Of a DNA stretch of 24,820 nt, positions 16,400-22,794 are shown one piece after another. Made by a program: the position numbers and the translations under genes. The DNA is from an uncultured Actinomycetes bacterium (GTDB lineage Bacteria; Actinomycetota; Actinomycetes; Nanopelagicales; Nanopelagicaceae): contig CAJBLC010000134.1 in the NCBI GenBank assembly GCA_903953805.1, positions 1 through 24,820 of the forward strand. Reading direction: 5' to 3'. Positions within the stretch are counted from its first letter, which is position 1, and every line of letters begins with the position of its first letter. Under the pieces are notes generated by a model. It saw only the letters and a list, made by a program, of their open reading frames with translations, made no database searches and was not told where the DNA came from.

Positions 16400-17089
16400 G
16401 TGAGTGAGGATCGTTCTGTATTCGAGCTCACGGCTTCGCCATCTTCTGAGGTCATCTCCTACGGAGACCATGCCGATCAAGTGATCGAGATATTCCGATC
16501 TCAAAAAGAGAATTCCACGAAAGTACTTGTGATTCATGGCGGCTATTGGCGCCCACAATTCGATCGCTCACACCTACGACCATATGCACTGAAGCTCTCT
16601 CAGTTGGGTTTTGATGCTTATCTCCTCGAATATCGCCGTACCCCTGGTGAGGCCCATAACTATCTCCATGATCTTTTTCTTGCATTGGATCAGGTAGGTG
16701 AGTGCTCACTCATTGGCCACTCGGCTGGTGGGCAACTTGCATTAGTTGCAGCTGCTCATCCCTCTGTAAAGAAGATTGTGGCGCTAGCCCCAATCAGCGA
16801 TTTGGTTGCGGGTGACATCCGCAATCTTGATGACGGTGCGATCCGGGAATTCCTGGGCGGTGATCCCTCCCGTTATCTTCACCTCGATCCAGCCTCGGTC
16901 ACCGAATATCGCGTACCGGTCACTGTGGTTCATGGTGAGTTGGATAGCCGGGTGCCAGTTGAACTATCTCGAGAGTTTGTGGCGAGATATCCCGTGATTG
17001 ATTACCAAGAAGTTGTAGGAGTGGGACACTTTGAATTGATCGACCCGCGAAGAGAAGAGCTTCTCTCACTAGTGACTTCGAGATTGTAA
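16400..17089 (+). CDS. Alpha/beta hydrolase, kynurenine-formamidase-like
   Basis: A 229-residue serine hydrolase with oxyanion-hole motif HGGYW (46-50), nucleophile Ser108 in GHSAGGQ, Asp182 in HGELDSRVP and His210 in GVGHFELIDP, giving a complete triad. HGGYW with this length and order is typical of the alpha/beta-type arylformamidases (kynurenine formamidase) and of carboxylesterases close to them. No tryptophan-degradation genes are nearby, so the substrate is open. Start is GTG, 23 bases after katG; TAATTA is six bases before it but does not fit TANNNT, and AAAGG lies 13 bases upstream. Ends three bases from the opposite-strand tRNA. Confidence 0.8.
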   Translation: MSEDRSVFELTASPSSEVISYGDHADQVIEIFRSQKENSTKVLVIHGGYWRPQFDRSHLRPYALKLSQLGFDAYLLEYRRTPGEAHNYLHDLFLALDQVGECSLIGHSAGGQLALVAAAHPSVKKIVALAPISDLVAGDIRNLDDGAIREFLGGDPSRYLHLDPASVTEYRVPVTVVHGELDSRVPVELSREFVARYPVIDYQEVVGVGHFELIDPRREELLSLVTSRL

Positions 17090-17092
17090 AGC

Positions 17093-17169
17093 TGGTGGGG
17101 CGGGTCGGGCTCGAACCGACGACGACGGAATTATGAGTTCCGGGCTCTAACCAACTGAGCTACCGCCCC
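17093..17169 (-). tRNA. tRNA-Met (CAT), probably elongator, CCA encoded
   Basis: Minus-strand cloverleaf of 77 bases: acceptor GGGGCGG/CCGCCCC, discriminator A, encoded CCA (17095-17093), anticodon stem CGGAA/TTCCG with loop CTCATAA and anticodon CAT, T loop TTCGAGC. Initiator tRNA is unlikely because the three G-C pairs next to the anticodon loop are absent. A CAT tRNA can also be tRNA-Ile2 after lysidine modification, and sequence by eye does not exclude that. Confidence 0.93.
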
Positions 17170-17201
17170 TGATGATGAATCAACCAGCGAGCGTGAGTTT
17201 A

Positions 17202-18305
17202 CTAGTTGTGGGAGACCCCGAGGACACCCAAGCACATCTCATCGGATGAGCCTTCACCCCATGTGACGTAGCGCGGAGCTGCCTTCTTCAATTGTGGCAG
17301 GACCGCACGGAGAGTTGGGTCAAAAGTGCATTGAACGCGAACGGTATCTCCAACTTTGAGAGCAACCGGCTTGCTTAAGACCGTTGGCGACTGATCATCG
17401 AAGTTGTATTGCGGGCGATCAAGCAAGACCTTCTCGCCGGGTGTTCCAGGATTGAGAATTAACTTCATCGATCTACCAAGTAAGTGCATATGAGGAGTTG
17501 CCTTAATGACGAGCTCATTCTGACTGATCTTTCGATCGCAGGTGGATGTGTTATTCGGTGTTGGATTGAAAGCGCTCTGTCCGCAGATGAGATTGAGTCC
17601 AGCTGCTTCTAGCGCACTTGCTCTACTAGTTCTACGTGCCAGATCAATCAATGATTTACCGCGATCGCAGAGATCACCAGTCACTCCTGCAGGGCATGCC
17701 AGTTCAACAGGTGCTGGAAAGAGATCGGCGAAGAGCGGCTTGAGATTTGAACCAGAAGCCGGCACGGTATTGAGTACAACACTTGAACGATCCTTCGGGA
17801 CTCCGCCAAATTCGATTGCAAGTAAGTTGTAATGAATTTGAACAACAAGGAGATCGCCCTTAGCAATAGATGTTCCATAACCTGCCGGCATCACATCCGT
17901 GTTGCGTCCTGGCGCCCACGACGATAGCCAAGGTGTTGTTAGGAATGATGAGAACGAAGAACCCATTCCAGTTCCACCGAAGCAGGACCAACCGGCGCCA
18001 TTGTTATCGAGCGCTAACGCAGATGCTCGATCCTTGCCGGTCACCTGGAAGAGGATCATGTGGTGAACGATCAATTTTTGTTGTGGCTTAAAAGTCACTG
18101 ATGTGATGATCGAATTTGTTGTGACATGGGGATCAATCACGAAGCAGTGATAGTCGTCAGTTCCGCCATTTGCGGCAGTTGGCTGATAGCCCTTGCTCAT
18201 CGTTGCGGTAAAGGCTTGGGTAGATGTGACTGCTCGAGCCGAATCGAGGGCTACCACTGTTGAAGGGATCATCAAAAGAGCAATGAGGATGCGCAACGAC
18301 TTCAT
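17202..18305 (-). CDS. Secreted copper type II monooxygenase (PHM/DBM family)
   Basis: 367 residues with a signal peptide (about 1-25). The copper ligands of peptidylglycine/dopamine monooxygenases can all be placed: CuH site His81-His82 (VHHMILF) and His158 (VVQIHYN); CuM site His272 and His274 (TPHMHLLGRSM) and Met357 (SDEMCLG). Cysteines at 54, 108, 204, 213, 241, 256, 326 and 358 suit a disulfide-rich extracytoplasmic fold, and YNFDDQSP matches the family's Q-containing strand. Family members hydroxylate a C-H bond using O2 and a reductant such as ascorbate; the substrate here is unknown. Divergent from the hydrolase-ABC gene. The tRNA lies 32 bases downstream on the same strand. Confidence 0.85.
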   Translation of the reverse strand: MKSLRILIALLMIPSTVVALDSARAVTSTQAFTATMSKGYQPTAANGGTDDYHCFVIDPHVTTNSIITSVTFKPQQKLIVHHMILFQVTGKDRASALALDNNGAGWSCFGGTGMGSSFSSFLTTPWLSSWAPGRNTDVMPAGYGTSIAKGDLLVVQIHYNLLAIEFGGVPKDRSSVVLNTVPASGSNLKPLFADLFPAPVELACPAGVTGDLCDRGKSLIDLARRTSRASALEAAGLNLICGQSAFNPTPNNTSTCDRKISQNELVIKATPHMHLLGRSMKLILNPGTPGEKVLLDRPQYNFDDQSPTVLSKPVALKVGDTVRVQCTFDPTLRAVLPQLKKAAPRYVTWGEGSSDEMCLGVLGVSHN

Positions 18306-18311
18306 ACCGAG

Positions 18312-18317
18312 ACTCTA
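18312..18317 (-). promoter_or_regulatory. -10 box TAGAGT of copper monooxygenase, leaderless layout
   Basis: Minus-strand TAGAGT, six bases CTCGGT, then ATG 18305. No Shine-Dalgarno. It is paired with the outward-facing box of the fusion gene in the same 61-base intergenic space. Confidence 0.6.
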
Positions 18318-18354
18318 TCGAGGATTTCACATGGCATCTCGCTGGAGTGGCCGA

Positions 18355-18360
18355 TAGCGT
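18355..18360 (+). promoter_or_regulatory. -10 box TAGCGT of hydrolase-ABC gene, leaderless layout
   Basis: TAGCGT, six bases GGGGGA, then GTG 18367. The G-run abuts the start codon and so is too close to act as a Shine-Dalgarno. Confidence 0.5.
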
Positions 18361-18366
18361 GGGGGA

Positions 18367-20820
18367 GTGAAGCGATTGAGAGCCATGGCCGTTGTACTCG
18401 TGCTATCTGCATTCTCGCTCCCAGCAATGGCAGAGGCTGCCACCACAATTACTGTGACAGAGCAGCGAATTAATGGCGCCGGTTCAGTCACCCTCGATAC
18501 CTCTCTCTACCTGCCAGCAAAGCTGCCAGCGCCAGCCATTCTTCTCGCCCATGGGTTTACTGGCGATAAAGGATCGGTCGCAGCGCAGGCGAAATCTCTT
18601 GCCGAACATGGTTATGTCGTTCTCGCCTGGACTGCGCGTGGTTTCGGAAAATCAACTGGCGAGATCTCAATGGATTCGCCAACCGGTGAAGTTGCCGATG
18701 TTTCAAAGCTGATCGATTACTTGGGTAGCAGGTCTGAGGTTATTCAGCAGAAGAAGGGTGACCCACTCGTTGGCATCGCGGGCGACTCTTATGGTGGAGC
18801 GATCTCGCTGATGACCGCTGGTTACGACCAACGTATTGATGCAGTTGCCGCAAATATCACGTGGAATAACTTGAGCCAGGATCTCTTCCCGCAGAACTCC
18901 AATGATCCAAGTTATGGTCCATATAAGAAGTTTTGGGCAGGTACCTTCTTCGCGCTCGCATCGCTACCGAATGCTTTTGGGGGAGAGTGTGGAACATTCG
19001 CACCGCAGTGGTGTGCCGCATTTAAGGATGCAGTAGCGACCGGAGTTCCGACTGCCGCTGATGAGAAGTTATTACTCGCATCATCGCCCTCAACGATCGC
19101 CGACAAGATCACCGCGCCAACTTTGCTCATGCAAGGTGAGGCCGATTCACTCTTCCCACTCTCCGAATCAATTGCTAACGCTCAGGCGATCCACAAGGCG
19201 CACCCACTCGTGCCACTTGCCATGATCTGGCATAGCGGGGGCCATGATGGCGGTACCGATGAATCGAAGCGTTTGCAGCAAGCAACGAGTGATTGGTTCG
19301 ACAAGTATTTAATGCACAAGGCGCTTTCATTTCCGGCCTTTCAAGTGACCGATACCAACGGTTCGATCTCGCTCATCGATTCATCTGTTATTCCGAAGTT
19401 ACTTCAGAATGAGAACCTGCCACTCACTCCTGCAACCAAGGCGATCCCGATCACCACGCCATTTACCGCGTTAATCGCTCCGATCGGCGGCATTCCTGGT
19501 GCCATCTCATCCTTACCTGGTGTGGGTTCAGCGCTGGCTCTCGCCGGTAACGTCGGTGGAATTACTGCAGCATTCTTGCCGGGTCAAAGTGGCTTCTTAG
19601 AGACCGATCCACTGACACATCCGCTCAGCATCGTCGGTCCTTCACAAGTAACTGTGAAGGTCTCTTCGAATAAGCCAGATGCCACACTCTTCTTCTCACT
19701 TGTTATTAGAACAGCTTCGGGACAGACCAAACTTCCCAATGGCATCGTCGCTCCCGTACATCTCACGCATATGGATCCGACTGGCTCACTCTTCACTATT
19801 CATCTACCGGCAGTAGTTCTCGATGCAGCGGTAGGGGATAAGTTGGCGGTCGCAATTTCGACGACAGATCAGGGGTATGCCCTTCCGGCTGATGGTCGTC
19901 TCTACACAGTCTCAGTTGCCAGCCCATTGCTGGTTTCCAGTCCAACTTTTACATCGGCAAAGAGCAAGAGTTCACAATATACGTGGCCGATTGCCTCGAT
20001 CATTGTCATTCTTCTATCGATCCTGACCGCTTACCTACGCAGACCACGACATAACGATCAACCAGTTGAACCAACGGATGCTCTCGTCACAGTCAGCAAT
20101 CTCTCCAAGGTCTACAAGGATGGATATAAAGCCGTTGATGGCTTGTCATTCCATGTAAAGCGCGGGCAAGTTCTTGGCCTACTTGGACCTAATGGCGCAG
20201 GTAAGACAACAACGCTGCGCATGATGATGGGTCTCATCTATCCAACAGAAGGTGAGATCAGCATCAATGGCAAGCCGATTTATCCAGGTTCGCCAACGCT
20301 GGCAGAGCTCGGATCATTCGTTGAAGGCTCTGGCTTCCTGCCACATCTGACCGGCCGGGAAAATCTTGAGCTTTATTGGAAATCAATCGGGCGCACCGAT
20401 GATCCATTCTTCGATGAGGCAATCAAGATTACCGATCTGGGCAGTGCACTCAACAAGAAGGTTCGCTCATACTCACAGGGTATGCGTCAACGCTTAGCGA
20501 TCGCCCAAGCAATGCTCGGTATGCCTGATCTCTTAGTGCTCGATGAGCCAACAAATGGACTCGATCCGCAGCAGATCAAGGCGATGCGTGATGTCTTGAA
20601 GAATTACGCGAAGACGGGTCGAACCGTCATTGTCTCCTCTCACTTACTTTCAGAGGTTGAACAGACTTGTTCGCACGTCGTACTGATGCACCGTGGAAAA
20701 TTGATCGCCTTTGGCACGCTCAAGAAGATCCTCAGCAAAACTGGAAAGAAATCAGGGTCACTAGAAGAGATCTTTATCGAATTGATTGGTGATGACCTCA
20801 CCATTGGAAAGGAGGCGTAA
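18367..20820 (+). CDS. Extracytoplasmic S15-like hydrolase fused via one TM helix to an ABC-2 ATPase
   Basis: 817 residues in four parts. Residues 1-25: signal peptide or anchor. About 30-320: alpha/beta hydrolase like the X-Pro dipeptidyl-peptidase/CocE group, with Ser141 in GDSYGG, Asp260 in GEADSLFP and His293 in GGHDGG. About 415-520: a beta-rich module like the C-terminal jelly-roll of that group, after a Gly/Ala-rich hydrophobic stretch (359-409). Residues 541-557: one transmembrane helix followed by basic LRRPR. About 572-810: ABC ATPase with Walker A GPNGAGKTT (607-615), signature YSQGMRQRL (702-710), Walker B LLVLDEP (722-728) and H-loop His759. This puts the hydrolase outside and the ATPase inside. 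The permease follows at once, so the pair is a probable exporter. The substrate is unknown. Confidence 0.88.
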   Translation: MKRLRAMAVVLVLSAFSLPAMAEAATTITVTEQRINGAGSVTLDTSLYLPAKLPAPAILLAHGFTGDKGSVAAQAKSLAEHGYVVLAWTARGFGKSTGEISMDSPTGEVADVSKLIDYLGSRSEVIQQKKGDPLVGIAGDSYGGAISLMTAGYDQRIDAVAANITWNNLSQDLFPQNSNDPSYGPYKKFWAGTFFALASLPNAFGGECGTFAPQWCAAFKDAVATGVPTAADEKLLLASSPSTIADKITAPTLLMQGEADSLFPLSESIANAQAIHKAHPLVPLAMIWHSGGHDGGTDESKRLQQATSDWFDKYLMHKALSFPAFQVTDTNGSISLIDSSVIPKLLQNENLPLTPATKAIPITTPFTALIAPIGGIPGAISSLPGVGSALALAGNVGGITAAFLPGQSGFLETDPLTHPLSIVGPSQVTVKVSSNKPDATLFFSLVIRTASGQTKLPNGIVAPVHLTHMDPTGSLFTIHLPAVVLDAAVGDKLAVAISTTDQGYALPADGRLYTVSVASPLLVSSPTFTSAKSKSSQYTWPIASIIVILLSILTAYLRRPRHNDQPVEPTDALVTVSNLSKVYKDGYKAVDGLSFHVKRGQVLGLLGPNGAGKTTTLRMMMGLIYPTEGEISINGKPIYPGSPTLAELGSFVEGSGFLPHLTGRENLELYWKSIGRTDDPFFDEAIKITDLGSALNKKVRSYSQGMRQRLAIAQAMLGMPDLLVLDEPTNGLDPQQIKAMRDVLKNYAKTGRTVIVSSHLLSEVEQTCSHVVLMHRGKLIAFGTLKKILSKTGKKSGSLEEIFIELIGDDLTIGKEA
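20811..20815 (+). promoter_or_regulatory. Ribosome binding site that fixes the permease start
   Basis: GGAGG, six bases before GTG 20822, at the very end of the hydrolase-ABC gene. It rules out the in-frame upstream ATG at 20786, which has no such site. Confidence 0.8.
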
Positions 20821-20821
20821 C

Positions 20822-21667
20822 GTGTATACACCTCATAAGACGCTGCCGTATCGCGTTGAAATGTATCGCCAACTCAAGCGCAAGCGCACCCTCTTCGCCT
20901 ACCTCTTTGTGATGGCCCTTCCAATTATCGTCTCGCTTGCTGTGAAGTTCGGAACTACTGGTAACAGCACAGGACCAACTCGCTTCGGAGCAGGTACGGC
21001 AGATCTGATTGGCCTTGCAACTAAAGGTGCGGCGAATTTCACCGCCACCATGTTCTACTTCGCGACACCATTCCTATTAATCGCAGTCGTTGCGCTCTTC
21101 AACGGCGATACCGTCGCATCTGAGGCTTCGTGGTCGACCCTTCGATATCTACTCGCTGCGCCAGTTCCGCGAGTACGACTTCTCATGCAGAAGCTCAAGG
21201 TCAGTCTCACTCTCTCTGCCTTTGGAATCATTCTGCTCGCCGTTACATCATTCTCAGTCGGGGCACTCGCCTTTGGTACGGCGCCACTTCAGACTCCACT
21301 CGGCGTCACGATGGTCAACTCCGTTGCTATTCAGCGGCTCGCGATCGTTGCTGGATACTTGGCAATCACTTTGCTCGTAGTTGCAGCGATCGCCTTCTAT
21401 TTCAGTGTCACAACTGATGTTCCGCTCGGAGCTGTCGGTGGAGCGATCGGAATTATGATTCTCTCCAATATTCTCGATGCGATAACCGGCCTGGGGTCAC
21501 TACGTAATTGGCTCCCCAGCCACTTCTCATTCTCGTGGTTTGATGCGCTATCTAGTCAGATTGATTGGTCGCAGATGATTCGTGGTGCCTCTTATGCAGT
21601 GATCTTGGCTGCGATTCTGACAGCGATCGCCTTTATGCGCTTTGCTAAGAAGGATGTTACGTCCTAG
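20822..21667 (+). CDS. ABC-2 type permease
   Basis: 281 residues with about six hydrophobic segments and a cytoplasmic amphipathic start (LPYRVEMYRQLKRKRTLFAYL) typical of ABC-2 permeases that pair with an ATPase of the kind encoded just upstream. A central segment with NGDTVASEASWSTLRYLLAAPVPR is the usual ABC-2 motif region between helices 2 and 3. Start GTG 20822 lies directly after the upstream stop (TAA at 20818-20820) with a strong ribosome site, so the ATPase and permease are translated from one message. Direction is probably export; the cargo is unknown. Confidence 0.88.
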   Translation: MYTPHKTLPYRVEMYRQLKRKRTLFAYLFVMALPIIVSLAVKFGTTGNSTGPTRFGAGTADLIGLATKGAANFTATMFYFATPFLLIAVVALFNGDTVASEASWSTLRYLLAAPVPRVRLLMQKLKVSLTLSAFGIILLAVTSFSVGALAFGTAPLQTPLGVTMVNSVAIQRLAIVAGYLAITLLVVAAIAFYFSVTTDVPLGAVGGAIGIMILSNILDAITGLGSLRNWLPSHFSFSWFDALSSQIDWSQMIRGASYAVILAAILTAIAFMRFAKKDVTS

Positions 21668-21670
21668 CAG

Positions 21671-21676
21671 TATCCT
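21671..21676 (+). promoter_or_regulatory. -10 box TATCCT of M23 peptidase gene, leaderless layout
   Basis: TATCCT, six bases TCTTCG, then ATG 21683, only a few bases after the permease stop. It suggests separate expression of the peptidase gene. Confidence 0.55.
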
Positions 21677-21682
21677 TCTTCG

Positions 21683-22279
21683 ATGAAGGTACGTGCTCTC
21701 ATTTTTTCTCTACTTGCTGGAGTGGCGCTTGCCCCATTCGCGCATGCCGCACCTAAGTACGTCTTTCCCATATCTGGCTGCACCTATACCTATGCGCGTG
21801 CCCACCACAACTATCCTGCGACAGATATCTTGACTCACATCGGTTGTAGCTTCGTCGCACCAACTGCGGGAGTGATTGATGAAGTAAATCGCGTCGATCG
21901 ATTCTCATGGAAGACTAACAAAGGTGCTGATCGCGGGGGACTGTCGGTCTCGATGATTGGTGATGATGGCGTCCGATATTACGGATCTCACCTCTCATCT
22001 ATCCCGGCGAATATTGTGTCAGGATTTCGAGTTGCACCAGGTGAACTGATTGCTAAGACCGGAAACTCGGGGGATGCTCGCGGAACAACTCCGCACCTCC
22101 ACTTTGGAATCAGCTGGCCTACGCCATCCCAATCCAATGTTTGGTGGGTCCGTCGCGGTGAGCTCTATCCATGGCCATTCTTGGATGCATGGAAGGCGGG
22201 TAAAGATCTATCGCCAGCGTCATCGGTATTGAAGGTAGAGAAAAAAGTTGGGGAGATTCCCAAACAGGTTGGTTATTGA
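21683..22279 (+). CDS. Secreted M23 (LytM-type) zinc endopeptidase
   Basis: 198 residues with a signal peptide cleaved near AHA-AP (about 22). The M23 metal and catalytic set is present: His42 and Asp48 in AHHNYPATD, His104 in YGSHLSS, and His139-x-His141 in TPHLHFG. Such enzymes cut peptide cross-bridges in peptidoglycan, and because the zinc ligands are intact this one is likely active. Short C-terminal tail without a recognised wall-binding domain. It follows the exporter genes but seems to have its own promoter. A strong bidirectional hairpin lies 15 bases after the stop. Confidence 0.88.
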   Translation: MKVRALIFSLLAGVALAPFAHAAPKYVFPISGCTYTYARAHHNYPATDILTHIGCSFVAPTAGVIDEVNRVDRFSWKTNKGADRGGLSVSMIGDDGVRYYGSHLSSIPANIVSGFRVAPGELIAKTGNSGDARGTTPHLHFGISWPTPSQSNVWWVRRGELYPWPFLDAWKAGKDLSPASSVLKVEKKVGEIPKQVGY

Positions 22280-22289
22280 AAATGGCATG

Positions 22290-22318
22290 AAAAAAGCCCC
22301 ACTCTTTCGAGTGGGGCT
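22290..22318 (-). terminator. Rho-independent terminator of csp, probably bidirectional
   Basis: Perfect 10-bp stem AGCCCCACTC (22295-22304) / GAGTGGGGCT (22309-22318) with a four-base loop. Read on the minus strand it is followed by a T run (A run at 22290-22295 on +), a classic terminator for csp. On the plus strand the following CTCTTTAATT is a weaker T tract and may still end M23 transcription. Confidence 0.9.
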
Positions 22319-22337
22319 CTTTAATTGTTAGTGATTA

Positions 22338-22541
22338 TTACGCAGGGTTAACTGCATCAGCCTGAGGACCCTTTGGACCCTGTACGACTTCGAAAGTCAC
22401 AGCCTGACCCTCTTCAAGAGACTTGTAGCCATTGCCTTGGATAGCTGAGTAGTGAACGAAGACATCTTGTCCGCCACCATCAACAGCAATGAAACCAAAA
22501 CCCTTTTCAGAGTTGAACCACTTAACTGTACCTGTTGCCAT
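22338..22541 (-). CDS. Cold-shock protein (CspA family)
   Basis: 67-residue single-domain nucleic-acid chaperone with GTVKWFNSEKGFGFI (RNP1, KGFGFI) and VFVHYSAI (RNP2). Binds single-stranded RNA/DNA and melts RNA structure. AAGGAA upstream is the ribosome site, about ten bases from the ATG, so unlike many neighbours this gene has a real leader, which contains a hairpin just before that site. It has its own strong terminator. Confidence 0.96.
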   Translation of the reverse strand: MATGTVKWFNSEKGFGFIAVDGGGQDVFVHYSAIQGNGYKSLEEGQAVTFEVVQGPKGPQADAVNPA

Positions 22542-22782
22542 GTAACTTGTTTCCTTACGGTAAATGTGACTCCTAAGAATTCCTTAGGAACCGGTCTTCC
22601 TCTGTACAGATTTACCGGGGAAAGCACTGATTACTCAATTGCTAAAACGGGTACTGCCAAGCGTCGGACTGTTCCCAAGTGTAACTGCAATCACGCTCTA
22701 GGGGAACCTGTTCACAACCACATTTGAGCGTGGATGAGGGGTAGCCATGGCTCCCATTGAGCCTTTGGAGAGATTTGGCGCC
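22542..22782. other. Intergenic region between csp and the SIMPL gene
   Basis: About 240 bases without a gene, the longest gap in the window. It holds the csp leader (ribosome site, hairpin, palindrome at 22601-22610) and must hold the csp promoter, for which I found no confident box. A minus-strand TTGGCA at about 22657-22662 is a possible -35, but no good -10 follows. The rightmost 36 bases would be coding if the SIMPL gene began at ATG 22747. Confidence 0.5.
22571..22589 (-). promoter_or_regulatory. Hairpin in the csp 5' leader
   Basis: TCCTAAG (22571-22577) and CTTAGGA (22583-22589) form a perfect 7-bp inverted repeat around five bases. In the csp transcript it lies 14 bases upstream of the AAGGAA ribosome site. 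Csp leaders often fold to control translation with temperature; that role here is inference. A further 10-bp palindrome TCTGTACAGA is at 22601-22610. Confidence 0.55.
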
Positions 22783-22788
22783 TATTAT
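22783..22788 (+). promoter_or_regulatory. -10 box TATTAT supporting an internal SIMPL start
   Basis: TATTAT, six bases GAATCT, then ATG 22795. The box lies inside the longer reading frame that begins at 22747, so the two starts are mutually exclusive for this promoter. It is the best -10 match in the set. Confidence 0.5.
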
Positions 22789-22794
22789 GAATCT

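Noticed and set aside
17093..17169. Initiator tRNA-fMet
   Set aside because: The anticodon stem lacks the three consecutive G-C pairs typical of initiators, and the acceptor stem is fully paired at position 1.
20786..20821. Upstream ATG for the ABC-2 permease
   Set aside because: It lies inside the ATPase gene without a ribosome site, while GTG 20822 has GGAGG at six bases and directly follows the upstream stop.
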